64,000 nt of DNA, taken from NCBI GenBank assembly GCA_034440635.1, contig JAOTON010000466.1, positions 124,001-188,000 on the forward strand. The letters run 5' to 3'. Position numbers and translations under genes: made by a program. The first letter of the stretch is position 1. Every line of letters starts with the position of its first letter. This document shows positions 9,068 through 20,653 of the stretch, one piece after another. The notes below the pieces were generated by a model. That model saw only the letters and a list, made by a program, of their open reading frames with translations. It searched no databases and was not told where the DNA came from. This stretch comes from Lepas anatifera. Its lineage: Eukaryota > Arthropoda > Thecostraca > Lepadidae.

Positions 9068-11739
9068 GTTCTTCAGCGTCCGTCATGCAACGAGACCTGC
9101 ACCACCAGAGTCAGCTCTGCAGCGACAGCAGAGCTGCCGCCAAAGAAGGCTCTGAGCTAAATCCTACGTGCATCCCAGATCAGCCTGCACAGGATTGCTC
9201 AGGCCCCCAAGATGAGAACTTGGATCAAACCTCACAAGAACCATGTGCTCCTTATAATAGTCATAAGAAGCCAACAGGCCCATCACGCTCCTTGGCTGTG
9301 GCAGAAAAACAAGATTCACAGGTTCGCCCATCAAGTCAACTCCCGCGCAGCACTCCTACACCTTGTGCGAGTGAAGATCTACACTTGGAGGCTACTTGCG
9401 CATCTAACCAGAACACAAAACAGACTCAACACTCACACCCATCGTGTGCGACGAGTCAGGACCAACCCCCACTTTGGGCCAAGGATTTGGTTGTGAAGGC
9501 TACTGCCTTCTTAGACAGTGCTTCTGAAAAGATGGGGGAAATAAGAACAGGGCCAAGTACTTTACAGCTAGCGGATGCAGAGCTTTGTCTCCGCTCAGGA
9601 AGGAGTGTTTCAATGCTTCAGGCAGCAACAAACCACTGTCTGCAAACGTCTGAGAAGTACGGCGTGGTGTTTTGCACTACATGTGTGAACACATTTCAAC
9701 CGGAGTTGATGAGGAAGTCCGTACCTGGAGTCTTCGTGTACGACTTCAGTGTGGGATCATCATTTCCCGATACCCAATCGCTCCCAAAGCAGTTTACGGC
9801 TCTACGGGCCAGGGTAAGCTCACACATGTCAAGTAAATGCCACAAAGAGGCAAACATCCAGAAAGATAGAGCTGAGACGAAAAGAAACGCCAAGGAAAAA
9901 GAGTTGGCTACGAGGATTGTCAGACTGGGCTATAGTGTACTCAAGACATCGAAACCTCATGACGACTTTGAAAAGGGCATAGTGGAACAGCACCGAAACG
10001 GGCTCTATGTGGGGGAGATCAACCACTCCAGAATGGCAGTCGGTAAGATACGTACTGCTTGCAGCGCCGTCCTGCTGGGCCGTATCAAAGACAGGGTGAA
10101 GTCACTACCCTGTATCGCTGTAACTACTGACAAGGTTACCCTCAACCGTGTGACCATGAACGTGGTTGCCATCATAATGGTGGTGCCTCAGGCGCCCAGT
10201 GGCCATATGGTCCAAAGTTTTGTGATTGGTGCCCCGGAAGTCACGGCTCATGATGGCGACTCCATGGCGGCACAAATCCAAACACACCTGAAGGAAGTCG
10301 GAATAACTGCGACAGATCAGGTGGCAGCAATTGCTGCAGACGGGCAGTATCATCACCAGCATGTGCCGCAGAAACTATGCAGCCTAATCCGACGTGATGA
10401 CCCTCGCCAACCGACATCACCTGTGTGTGTGCCAGCCATCTGGGACGGCGCACACTTAATGAGCTTGGCTGAGGAGAACGCGAGGAAGGACCCAGGTTGT
10501 TCATGGGTGGATGAAGCTATTGAGAATGTTACCAGTATCACCAAGTACTTCGGTTACGGAAAAGGTCTAGTAGACCTGAAAGCTGCGGGTGAGGCTATGA
10601 AGCTGAGAGTGAAGGTGCCAAAGTTATGGTCGAATACCAGGTTTGCACCGCACGCGTCTAAGGTATTCGGGGTGTTCCGACACAACATCCCTGCGATGGT
10701 GAGTGTGCTCGAGTGCCGAGTGTGTACGGAGAGCAGGAAGAATGTCAAAGAAGCTGTCCGCTACCTGAAAATGCTTCGAGATGAAGTCTTTTTGACGCGC
10801 GTCGCTTCTCTGGAGGACATCTACTGTGTGCTGGCCAGAGGAAGCGCAAACGTGCAAAAAGTGCAGAGTCTTCCGTGGGAAACTCGACGAGATTACGGTG
10901 CTACTGTGGGGTCACTCGTCCGAATGCGCGATTCGTTGGAGGCGCGTTTCCGGTGCAAGGGTAGCAGCTTAGATGTTGGCGATGTGCTCCAGGCTGACGA
11001 GATGGATATATGCTGGCCTAGCCTCCATAAATGCAGAGCACATCCACCACATCTGACGCAGTGCGTCACTAGCTTCTGCACCACCCTCATCAAGTGCCTC
11101 AAGCAAAGACGGGACGGTACAGATGCCGCCGGGGCAACAAAAGGTACATCGAACAAAAAAGTGATGCTGGCTGTTGATGATATCCGTCAAGTCGCCGATC
11201 TGGAAAATATAAGAGCATCTAAAGCTCCAGCCCAGGTCACCATGATGGCGGAAAGTGTGCAGAGGCTGGTAAGTGCCGGGTTGATTCCGCCATCTGCGCA
11301 AGTGTCAATAACCAGCATACGTGCTGGATATGACACGCTGCACAGTCAATGTTGCGCTAAGGGTGCAAACCAGCAGCTTCTGAAGATCCTGTGGGGAAAG
11401 ATGGACGACAACGTCGAACTCAAGCCATTCGTCAACTTAGTGATGAGACTGTGGCTGCTGTGTCCTACCGAAAGTGTAGTAGAAAGTATGTGCAGCGTTT
11501 TGAAAGAGGTGCTGGGTGCCAGAAGAAACCTCAACCCTACGAATTCGGCCAAAGAGCTGATAATCAGATGGAACGGTCCCTCAGAAGAACGATCTGATAG
11601 TTTAGTCAAGGAAGTGGTCTCAAAATTCCGTTTTTCCTTCAGTCGCCGCAGCAAGAGCATCAAGCGAGCTTGGGACGGTACCGTGATCTCACGACGGCTA
11701 AATACCGAGTGCCCCCGTGAAGCTGCGCTTTTCAAATAA
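9068..11739 (+). CDS. hAT-superfamily transposase-like protein, intact (main exon)
   Basis: An uninterrupted frame gives 884 codons from the ATG at 9085; the exon begins at a splice acceptor at 9068. Numbering from that Met, residues 1-150 are low-complexity polar. A TTF/BED-like region with FCTTC and SHMSSKCHKEA spans roughly 195-255. The RNase H-like catalytic core carries D349 (in VTTDK), D419 (in AADGQ) and, within the C-terminal hAT dimerisation-type segment, E800 (in TESVVESM). The D-D spacing of 70 is close to that of known hAT enzymes, and the E sits where hAT proteins have their ERxFS motif. A possible AATAAA overlaps the stop codon. No terminal inverted repeats with an 8-bp duplication were found around the gene. 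It may therefore be a domesticated gene or an element whose ends I missed. Confidence 0.72.
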
Positions 11740-12796
11740 AGCCGAACTGCCTCGTATGCTGATCCGTGTGAACGCTCCAATAGTAACAGCTTTTGGGCTT
11801 TGGGGAAACAAAGTTTCTACAACCTGTGAAGTCTTCACATGTATGTAATTAGCCTTGTTGTTGGTTTCTGACATCCTTGTCGACAAAGGTTAAACCTAGT
11901 CTGCATCTTGTTTTCCGATGCTGGAAATACCAATTGGGCTTTGGCCTTTTTTCAACTTTCAGCACTTGAGTCTTATTTGATTTGGTAAATCTTTATCGAA
12001 TAATAAATACCGTACATTAACACTCTGAGACACGCTACGGTATGAAACTGTTTCTATATTCCCTGTTTAATCACTTTGTTTGCTATGTGATGTAGAGTGT
12101 GTTTTGGCTGATCAGTTATCGATATTCAAAACCTGATGTAAATGGTATGTAGTACATTTATGTGATTTGCCCTCCTCATTATGATCTCTAATGAACTGTA
12201 TTACTCTGTGTCTGCTCAGGTGACACAAAAACTGACAGGGTCGAAATAATAATTGTACTATTGGTGCTTTTATTTCTTTGTGCTTTACAGGAGTGATAGC
12301 GGAGAATGGTCTAACATGTCTTTGGGCATTATTCTGATGTCTTGAAATGCATACGGTAGTTATGCTTGACTGATATTAATGCCATGAAATGCGAAGGGCG
12401 GCCCGGCTACACTTGTTTCATACAATCTTTCAATAATTGGTCATTGGTGGGCGGATAAAGTTTTAGCCACTAAAGCGCCCTAACACAATAACACATGCGC
12501 ACATACACACACACGAACTAGTCGTCGGCCGACCTGCTTTGCGTTGCTGGCGTATTTTTGGGCGCCGAAGTACTGGACTTACATGGCGATTTAATGCCTC
12601 AGTCTGTGCACAACCATGCATTTCATGGCTGCTGACTTAAATTTGTACATTTAATTATGCATTTGGAAAAACTAGTATGTCCCATGAAGCCCATGGGTGG
12701 TTTCAAAACCACTACGGCTCTTTTTGCGAAACGGCCCACTTTTAAGGTACAAAAAAGCTGGTTTGGGCCACTTTTGGTACTTTTTGCAGCTCTGCA
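11740..12796. other. 3' flank of hAT-like gene
   Basis: AT-rich, with further poly(A) signals (for example AATAAATA near 12001). A short CA-rich tract lies at 12500-12517. No gene is recognised. Confidence 0.4.
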
Positions 12797-12890
12797 AGTG
12801 GAATCAACACAAAAGACTGGGCCCAGTCAAAGCAGCGGAGATCCACGAGCGGAGCAAAGGTCAACGACCCGTCTCCAACGAGACCACGGT
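12797..12890 (-). repeat. Isolated piece of the I-group LINE 5' leader
   Basis: Reads on the minus strand as the sequence at about 29545-29630 (early 5' UTR) of the full-length LINE, with few changes, but nothing else of the element follows. LINE copies normally keep the 3' end, so either this is a deletion remnant or the LINE acquired this leader from another repeat. Confidence 0.7.
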
Positions 12891-13379
12891 TAGTAGAGAC
12901 ACTAGGTTGCGCCACTTCAGAACGGAATGTTAAATTCCATTTGAATATCCTCCTCACATCAGTTTTTGAGCTTAAAATAGAGTTTTGAAAAGTCAAAATA
13001 TTACTTTTATGGAAAAACGCTGGATTAATATAGGCTCCTTTTGGAAATTAAGTGGATGATTAGGATTAATATCATCCAAATCCAGCAAAAAATTATATCT
13101 TCAATCTCTGTAAAATTATTTTTTCTCAATTATGAACTTCAATAATAGCGGATATCAACTAAACTATGGTATTAATATAGGTTCCCTTTAAATAGTTATT
13201 TTTCAAACTTTCTAAGGGCATTATTTTCCTCTTTGTTTACCTTCGGAGCGCGGGAAGCTTCTGCATGTTAATTCGCCGCGTCTCAGCGTCGCAAATGCCG
13301 TGAGATGCGATGCCGTAGACGCATTTAATCAATTGCTTTGGATGCATCGTGAATTCATCTGTGTTGTTCTGTTATATAT
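12891..13379. other. Intergenic
   Basis: AT-rich. A small hairpin at about 13051-13077 pairs TGGATGAT with ATCATCCA. Nothing else is recognised. Confidence 0.35.
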
Positions 13380-13437
13380 TATTGTGGTGTTCCACAATTT
13401 TGCAGTAGTGTTAGGAGTAAGCGGTAAAACCACTTGA

Positions 13438-13507
13438 AACACCTGCGGTTGCCGCGCGTTTGTGCAGCCGTTACAGGATCACAGACTCCAGGAGTGCAGG
13501 ATCACAG
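13438..13507 (+). other. Possible upstream exon of repeat-protein gene
   Basis: Ends in CACAG|GTAAGA, a near-consensus donor. The frame that would join the 14211 exon is open back to a TGA at 13435 and has no Met, so it would be untranslated or part of a longer upstream exon. Confidence 0.3.
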
Positions 13508-14210
13508 GTAAGATAAGGCTCTTACCTAAATACCTACTCACAATTTTCGCTGATGTATCAACTTGCACTTCCTACCCAAGTCCCTACCTACATTTTTTCT
13601 GTGGCTGAACTTTTTAGAGACTTAAAACTTGGTGTTTTGCTCAAAAGTACTTATTTTATGTGCCGAGGAAACTAGGTAGATCAGGTGATTTGGGCAGCTC
13701 AAATTCTGTCCAAAATTGAGAGGAAATTATGTGACGAGCAGCATTGCCTTCAAGTGGGGTAGGTACCTATCTTGCTTTAATGTGGTTTTCCTGCCTTATT
13801 TTTTGTTTGACTTCAAATTCCAAGGAGTATTTTTGAATGAATTATTATTGATGCCATTACAAAAACACTTGCATTTCCATAATATATCACACAGAAACAG
13901 GATTCAGTTGTACTTTTTATCTGTCTTACTTTTCTTAACTTTTTGCTCTGTCAGTAATGATGATACTTTGTGATGTATTAATTTTTGGCACTGTTTCAGC
14001 CGTAAGTGTCGTCACCAGAAAAAAGTGAGGGGACCAGTCAAATTTCAACCTGGTGGGACCAAAACCTGTACAAATTTGGGCTCCTTGTTGCCATCACAGG
14101 GGATGGGTATAGAAAGTTTGAAGTGTGACTGAGTCAGAAGTGAATAAAAAATGTAATTTGTCATAAAACTATTTGAAGCAGTCTTTGAAATTCTTTAATT
14201 TCTTTCCCAG

Positions 14211-14530
14211 AGCTCAGCTTCACCCTCCAGCCGCCACGTCATCAACACCAGAGGTGGAATGATGTGGTACGACCCTGCTGGATGCCTAGTCCCACTTCCC
14301 AGTACTCGTCACACCAATGTCAGAGGTGGATCAGCGCTGTACGCCCATGCTGGACGCCAAGTCCCACCTCCCAGCAGCAACCTCACCAACACCAGAGGCG
14401 GATAAGCGCTGTACGCCCATACTGGACGCCAAGTCCCGCCTCCCAGCAACCACCTCACCAACACCAGAAGCGTATCATCAGAAGTGCCTGGAATAGCTCA
14501 TCCCAAGGACAGGAGAAATTTGGATCGCAG
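14211..14530 (+). CDS. Exon with 24-residue tandem repeats, unknown protein
   Basis: The exon is bounded by TTCTTTCCCAG| (acceptor) and TCGCAG|GTAAGA (donor), both strong. Throughout, one frame is open and encodes about 3.5 copies of a 24-residue unit of form HQHQRRISAVRPYWTPSPxSQ (72-bp period). It is rich in Gln, Pro, Ser and Trp. The exon ends in phase 0 and joins in frame to the exon at 15152. The only in-frame Met is near 14282. I do not recognise the family; a non-coding transcript built on a minisatellite is an alternative. Confidence 0.4.
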
Positions 14531-14807
14531 GTAAGATCAGTCCTCTGTACCCGATAACTTTCCTTCTTGTGATGTATGCCTTAAGATATGATGACTTTCA
14601 AATTGTGTATAAGTCATAGTGCAGTCTGTGGTATCCAAACCCTCATGATTAGAGACCTTGGGGTTAAGCTATTCTATTCTAGTCCAATCATTCTACAAAT
14701 TAGCGTGTTCATGAATGATTAGCCACAGCATATGAAATGGCAGTTACATGCTAAAATGTTGCTCCGCGGCTGAAGTGCCCCCTCTAACCGAAAATATTGT
14801 GGCTGCC

Positions 14808-15073
14808 CATAGGCGGGTCCAGGATTTCCGATTCGGTGGCCACCTTCCCAGGGGGAAGGGCGCCATCCAGACCAGGGGGCGCCAGTTTTGACCGGCAAAA
14901 CCTATCAAGTGGGAGCCAAATCCTGCCGGTGGGCGCCGGTTTTAGCATCCTGGGGAGAAGTGAAATTTCAGGGGGCTCCCTCGACCTTTCAGGGGGTGCT
15001 GTGAATATTTCAGGGGGCGCCAAAGGGTCGATGGGGGCACGTGCCCCCCTTTGCCCCCCTGGATCCGCCTATG
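14808..15073 (+). mobile_element. Small hAT-type element, CATAGGCGGATC family
   Basis: Terminal inverted repeats CATAGGCGG.. and ..CCGCCTATG flank a GC-rich core full of GGGGGCGCC words. The 8-bp flanks TGGCTGCC (14800-14807) and TGGCTGTC (15074-15081) match 7 of 8, which fits hAT transposition. It lies inside the putative intron before the 15152 exon. Confidence 0.75.
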
Positions 15074-15151
15074 TGGCTGTCCATTTTTTATTTATCTTAT
15101 TCTGTTGTGTGCTAACGTGCATCATCCCATGCTTTTGTATTGTGTTCCCAG

Positions 15152-15281
15152 GTTTTGCGGCTCTCAAAAGGTGACGACACAATGGCAGCAAGCCGTGTGC
15201 AAACCATGTCTCGAGCAGATGTCATCGAAGTCAACTTTTGTCATGGATACCTGATGGGCGCGAAGCAAAGTGGTGAAAATA
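15152..15281 (+). CDS. Third candidate exon of the repeat-protein gene
   Basis: Acceptor TGTTCCCAG| at 15151 and donor AATA|GTAAGA after 15281. It starts in phase 0, so the frame from the repeat exon runs through all 43 codons, including MSRADVIEVNFCHGYLMG. No domain is recognised. If the donor is not used, the frame stops at 15397. The next exon was not found. Confidence 0.4.
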
Positions 15282-15683
15282 GTAAGAAATATTTTCATAA
15301 TGATTCAAAGTGCTTTCTCAATTTTGGTCCTCACACCCCAAGACAAGATAGCTATGATATTTTGCCAATTGTGCTGTACATTGCAGTTGAGAGTTGAACG
15401 ATGGCTTTTGACGGTGGAAAACATGAAGTCATAGAGAAGCGCGAAGTGAACTTGATTAAATACTCTGTTGGTATTGCATCCAGATTTTGTGCCGAGTGTT
15501 CAAGCTTTTCTAAAAGCTAAGAGAGCTCGAGTTTTGTCGGGTGCTCGCACTAGGAGACTTCTGTGAGGATTCTTGATGTGAAATTCTGACGTTGTATTCT
15601 AGATCAATATTAGCACGCGCATTGAAACCATGACACGTTTATTCAGCAGCATCACATAATGACGGACACGGGTACTCTGCATA

Positions 15684-16803
15684 AAGGCATTGACGGGGGT
15701 GTGACCCACCTTCGCTTTGACGGTGGGCGGGTACCCCCATCCCAAGATCTCGAGAATCACGCAAGATAGCAAAAACGGTAAACGGCGTTGGGTAGCCCAT
15801 CCAATTCTCTATGGAAAATAATGGAGCAAAACAATTTATCCTATTGTAATCCTCGCGGCAAGCCGAATCGAATGATATATAATATGACCTCGCTAGGTCA
15901 TATTAGGTCAAATCAAGGATTTGCCCTGACCTGAGGCAGTGGCGGATCTAGCCGGTCAGTTTGGGAGGGGCAAACCAAAGTCAAAAAGAAAAGAAAAAAG
16001 GAAAAAAACGTCACGCAGTGCAAAAGAGCGCTGCAAATACAATGACTTCCCAGTAGAATTTTGGGTGTGTGAGAAGAAAAGCAAAAAAACCTCACAGGGT
16101 GAAAAATATGGGCTCAAGACACTTTTTTCCTCTCCAAGGTCCCAAATTTCCACTGAACTTAACTGGTGCTGTTTGAAGTTGAGAATTGAAGCACCAAAAT
16201 CTTGCTTTCAAACTAAAAAGGAGTCGGGGAAAAAAGAGGTCGATCACTTGGGGGGGGGCAAAAACTAGTTTTGCCCCGAGCTTTTCCGTTTGGGGGCCAA
16301 TTCCTTTTTGCCCCCCCTGGATCCGCCACTGATCTGAGGTCAGGTCAAAGTCAATTTAGGTCAAAATGCATATCATTAGAACCGCAAAGACAACTTAAAT
16401 GCTTTTAAAATAAATACTCTATCGCCATCTATTACTAAGTTATAAGTTAAAACCATTTTCCATGTAATTCTAATGGAGAGGTCATGGCACGTACCTGACC
16501 TTAGGTCATCGATAGAAAAAATGCCGGAGCATGTTTTAGAGCACTCGGTGGGCCCGCTATCTGAATGAGTTTCAATCTGATAAGTTTATCCTGTTTTGAC
16601 CTATGCATTTCAAACCTTTTTTGAGGTGGTCAATTGACCTGTACTGGTGACCTGACCTGAGATGACCTAATCTTGAAATGTTGACAAAGGTTGTGAAAAT
16701 GATCAGAGAAAAGGCATGCCAAGTACAGCGGCGCTACGCGCCGCCGTTTTATGCTGCCTTAAAAAACCCGAGGGGGTACCCGCCCCTCCCCGTCAATGCG
16801 CCT
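15684..16803. mobile_element. Possible TIR element rich in AGGTCA half-sites
   Basis: Imperfect inverted ends (GCATTGACGGGGGTG at left; the complement of CCCCGTCAATGCGCC at right) enclose about 0.7 kb carrying roughly 14 AGGTCA/TGACCT words, plus a nested hAT-type element at 15937-16331. A GC-rich hairpin lies near 16727-16745. There is no coding capacity and the target duplication is unclear. Confidence 0.35.
15937..16331. mobile_element. Small hAT-type element, CAGTGGCGGATC family
   Basis: A 395-bp element with ends CAGTGGCGGATC and GATCCGCCACTG. Flanks ACCTGAGG (15929-15936) and ATCTGAGG (16332-16339) match 7 of 8. It is A-rich and non-coding inside. Confidence 0.75.
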
Positions 16804-18756
16804 GTTAAGTTTAATGTCACTTGATCTCTGGTGATCATGTCGTCTGATAACCTGTCAGCGAAATTATAATTCGGATCAAGTCGCGTTTTTTATGTTTGGT
16901 GTCTGTGCTGTTTTTTGTGTCTTACCAATGACGCAATGCACGATTTACATTTCAGTCTTGGAAGTATTATAGGATATTTTACCAAAGTATGAACTGCTGC
17001 CGATTTTTCTCATGCCTGAACCAGCACCTATTGTTTTAAATCGTTTAGACATGGGCGCAGAATGTCTATTGCAGTCGATGCGCACTAAAATTCCAGGAAT
17101 GTGATATGTATGTGAAGCTTAGTCCACTCGATCTTTCACGAGCAAGGCATCCCACTCGAGTGGATTCAAACGAAGCGTGTACCTGAGTTGTTCAGTGTAA
17201 TATCCTGCAAGTAATTTGTGGTGAGATCTTAATAGTATCGGTGACTTGTAAACAATACAGATTTGCATGAATTATATAAATGATACAGGGGTTGCGTGTT
17301 CAATAAACGTGTATGACGCTTGTGTTACTGTGCTGATTGTCGTATAGAAACGTTTTAATAGAGTCTAAAGAAGCATTCTAATCATAGTTAAATGTTATTT
17401 TCCAGCGTGTCTGGGCTCTTTCAGTGTGTGTAGAATTCGCTAATAGCCATTGGGATGCTGACTGGTATTTACATGTGTTTTTACTAATACTTATATTAAT
17501 TTTAAAGCTATCGAGGATTTGGTGGTTTTCAAATTAAACTTCCGATAAATCGTGGACTGACCGTCTCTTCTAACTACACTACCACAGACAAAGTGACGGC
17601 TCACGGGCAATCTGCTTTAACCTCAAATGTGTTAAAACTGGTGAGGAGGGCGAGTCGAGCTGATTGCGTTTGTTCCGCACCCAGGGCCGTCGTCACTGAA
17701 TTTTTACTTGGGGGGGGCGTTTATCGGACTGGCGATGACCAGGGTGGAAGGCATGTTCCGAGAAATATGGTTGCATATGTAAGACCAACGAGATGCACCT
17801 CACCAACATTTATGCAGGTTTACGGACCAAGATATGAGAAACAAAATACGGGGTTTCCGTGCAAGTATGTCGATGTCTAGAGATTCTCCCTAATTCTCCT
17901 TCAACAATAACCCGCCTGCATACACATAGGAAGGGGGGGCAAGAGGCCTGTCTCCCCCGATTTTTCATCCAACAATTTCCCACTTGAAGTCGAATTTGAT
18001 TGATTGAGATCGGTAACAAGGAGTCTAAATAAAGTTGTGTTTCCTCTAACTTTGTTCGCCCGGAAGAGTGAAGATTTACCGAAACCATCACTCTCAGTCC
18101 CGATGCTTATTTGTCTAGTTTTCTAACTTCCGACCTCGGCTAACAATGGTGAGTCGAAAATCGTTCGTTGTGTACCCACGTACCAATGAGCAAGCGTGAT
18201 TCTCTCCACTGGTAGAGGGGTCTACTAGGTGGGGGATAGCGGCTCGTTTCTGGTGGTACCTCTCATCGGAGAGCGATGAGAGTCGCACTAGACTTTGAAG
18301 ACAGTACCTCTGGGCCGATGGTATGGTTGAGGGAGTACGGGAAACCAAAGACGTGAAAATGTTTTTTTAAGCATTGACAAAAATCATAGTTTTTTAGAAG
18401 TTAATTTCTGCTTCCTGGATCTGCCCCTGCGTGATTTGGGGTACAGGCATTGGCATCGAAGAGGGGAGGGACCCGCCCCCAACTCGCGAACCAGGAGGGA
18501 ATCGCCTAAAATTGGAGGGCCTCAGTAAAGTTTTTTTGCATCTTCTCCCCATTGTCTGCGTGAACCCACGGAAATGTGCTGGTGCAGCGTACCACAGGGC
18601 AGCGTTTTCCGGAGACAGCAAAAATATTTAAAAAATATCGCCACTTCACCTATGCATGCCCAAGCCCCTGGTCACCGCCTCCATCGCCTATACCTACATG
18701 GGATATTTTGCCACCTCCCCCGGATCCGCTTATCCGATCAAAAATGACCCACCAGC
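16804..18756. other. Intergenic with repeat remnants
   Basis: No gene recognised. Partial hAT-type ends are visible near 18416-18430 and 18721 (CCTGGATCTGCC, GGATCCGC). The rest is unannotatable single-copy-looking sequence. Confidence 0.35.
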
Positions 18757-18915
18757 CATAGGCGGATCGCGTATGATCAGTCGGGGGGATGCTTTCCGAT
18801 GTTTGCATCGGGGGCGGGGGCGGGAAGCGACATTTCAGGGGGCGTTTACGAGCTTTTAGGGGCGCCGTGGGTCCAAGGGTCGATGGGGGGCACGTGCCCC
18901 CTGCATCCGCCTATG
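18757..18915 (+). mobile_element. Deleted copy of the CATAGGCGGATC element
   Basis: 159 bp with ends CATAGGCGGATC and GCATCCGCCTATG and the family's GGGGGCGCC-rich core. The flanking duplication is not clean, so the left edge may be altered. Confidence 0.6.
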
Positions 18916-19297
18916 TGACCCGCCCAAAATAAAAAGGGCGGAGTTGTCACCGAATGGTGGCCTCTCGCGAAATTTTTAAACTCTGTGAAATCTGGACGAG
19001 AAAATATTTTGGATATAGCGGGTGGTGGGTGTCCCCATTCCATTCTAAAAAAAACAAGTTCGACTTTTTTAGTGAATCAACATTGCTTAGTTTATTTATT
19101 TATTAAAGGCTTTGAAATAATGGATAATGATCATATTTTTAGATAGATTGTTCCGGCAACAATACGGCATAAACTTTGTTTTATATGAAACACATTTTAT
19201 TTAGCTTCAGCATGCCTTTCATTGAGCATCTTCTAAGTGAAAGACCATTCATCAGCTGACGCACCGTTCTTTTGATGCGCCAAAGTGGCCGAAGTCT

Positions 19298-19320
19298 GAA
19301 CGAGACCAGGAGCGCGACTG
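19298..19320 (-). repeat. Short match to the extreme 5' end of the I-group LINE
   Basis: About 22 bp on the minus strand equal the first bases of the full-length LINE at 29526 (AGTCGCGCTCCTGG then TCTCGTT), and a 13-bp part of it is tandemly repeated to about 19333. It is too short to assign an origin. Confidence 0.4.
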
Positions 19321-19381
19321 AGGAGCGCGACTGGAAAACCTAAGGTAATGTACCGCACCACGCTTCGTTGTCGTAGACAAC

Positions 19382-20108
19382 CAGACCCCGTTCAAGTTGT
19401 TTGGCAGCATTACGTCATCATGGCTGGAGAGGCACTACAGTTACTATGCAGGGCATTGGAGAAATTGCACTTTTTCGAAGCTCTAAATAACCTATTTTAG
19501 AACTGTATGAACAGAACTTATATGGTTGAACAGAAAGCTAAAAGATTTTTATTTGTGAAACCATCAGACGTTTTGCAAAAACTCCAGTGAAGAATATTAT
19601 TTTTACAAATTTTCCAGAGCGTGTCAAAATAAGGACAGGTTCAGCACTAACAGCTGTTTGCAGTAAGACTAATCTCGATTTTGATTGGCTGTTGATTTCT
19701 GACCTTTGATTGGCTGTTGGTGGTACCTGCAGCAGAAGACAATAAACATCGGTGATCTCTTGAGCGAAGGTAAATTTATTTCTCTCGGCTATTAAGTAGG
19801 CCTGAGTTGATCAAGTAAATGCATGCCCTTTCAACAAATTCTTTGAAGTGTTATAATGTTTTCATTAAATTTACGTAAAATACGCTGTCCGCCGTTGAGA
19901 TCAAGGTTACTGTCAAATGGGTGAAACAAGTTGATTTGGATTTATACTAGATTGGTGCCAAATACGCCCAAACTTGGTATGTTCCAGCTGATCCTTCCAA
20001 AAACTTAGTAGAATCTCCTATAGCTTAGTAGGAAAGGGCGGTGACGTCATCATGGGAGGACTATATTTAGTAGGAAACTTGGTTGTACCCGTAGTTTAAA
20101 GTACCCTG
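19382..20108 (+). mobile_element. hAT-like non-autonomous element, copy A (727 bp)
   Basis: Complete copy with ends CAGACCCCGTTC and GTACCCTG. The direct repeat GTAGACAAC is exact on both sides (19373-19381 and 20109-20117). It has no coding capacity. Copies B (20185-25986) and C (28773-29497) have perfect 8-bp duplications, so an hAT transposase is the likely mover; the extra base here may be chance. Inside are repeated ATTGGCTGTTG words and two ACGTCATCATGG words, one near each end in the same orientation. Confidence 0.85.
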
Positions 20109-20653
20109 GTAGACAACAACAAGAAGAATAATAAAGATAAAAAACAAGTGTGCGCCACTACTGTCTTTGAAGAAAAATTCAACCCAGGCCCCGTTCAAGT
20201 TGTTTGGGAGCATTACGTCATCATGGCTGGAGAGGCACAACAGTTACTATGCAGGGCATTGGAGAAATTGCACTTTTTCGAAGCTCTAAATAACCTATTT
20301 TAGAACTGTATCAACAAAACTTATATGGTTGAACAGAAAGCTAAAAGATTTTTATTTGTGAAACCATCAGACGTTTTGCAAAAACTCCAGTGAAGAATAT
20401 TATTTTTACAAAATTTCCAGAGCGTGTCAAAATAAGGACAGGTTCAGCACTAACAGCTGTTTGCAGTAAGACTAATCTCGATTTTGATTGGCTGTTGGTT
20501 TCTGACCTTTGATTGGCTGTTGGTGGTACCTGCAGCAGAAGACAATAAACACCAGTGATCTCATACCTTATACCTTATGGTCATCGGCAACTGAGGCCAT
20601 TTAAGGCCTATGAGGACCGATCATAACGAGCTCTGTTACAGGAAGACAAGCAG

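Noticed and set aside
10105..11301. Minus-strand frames opposite the hAT-like exon
   Set aside because: Shadows of a GC-richer coding strand; no domain.
18745..18923. 8-bp target duplication for the 18757-18915 element
   Set aside because: TGACCC occurs on both sides but is offset by several bases from the left end; not a clean duplication.
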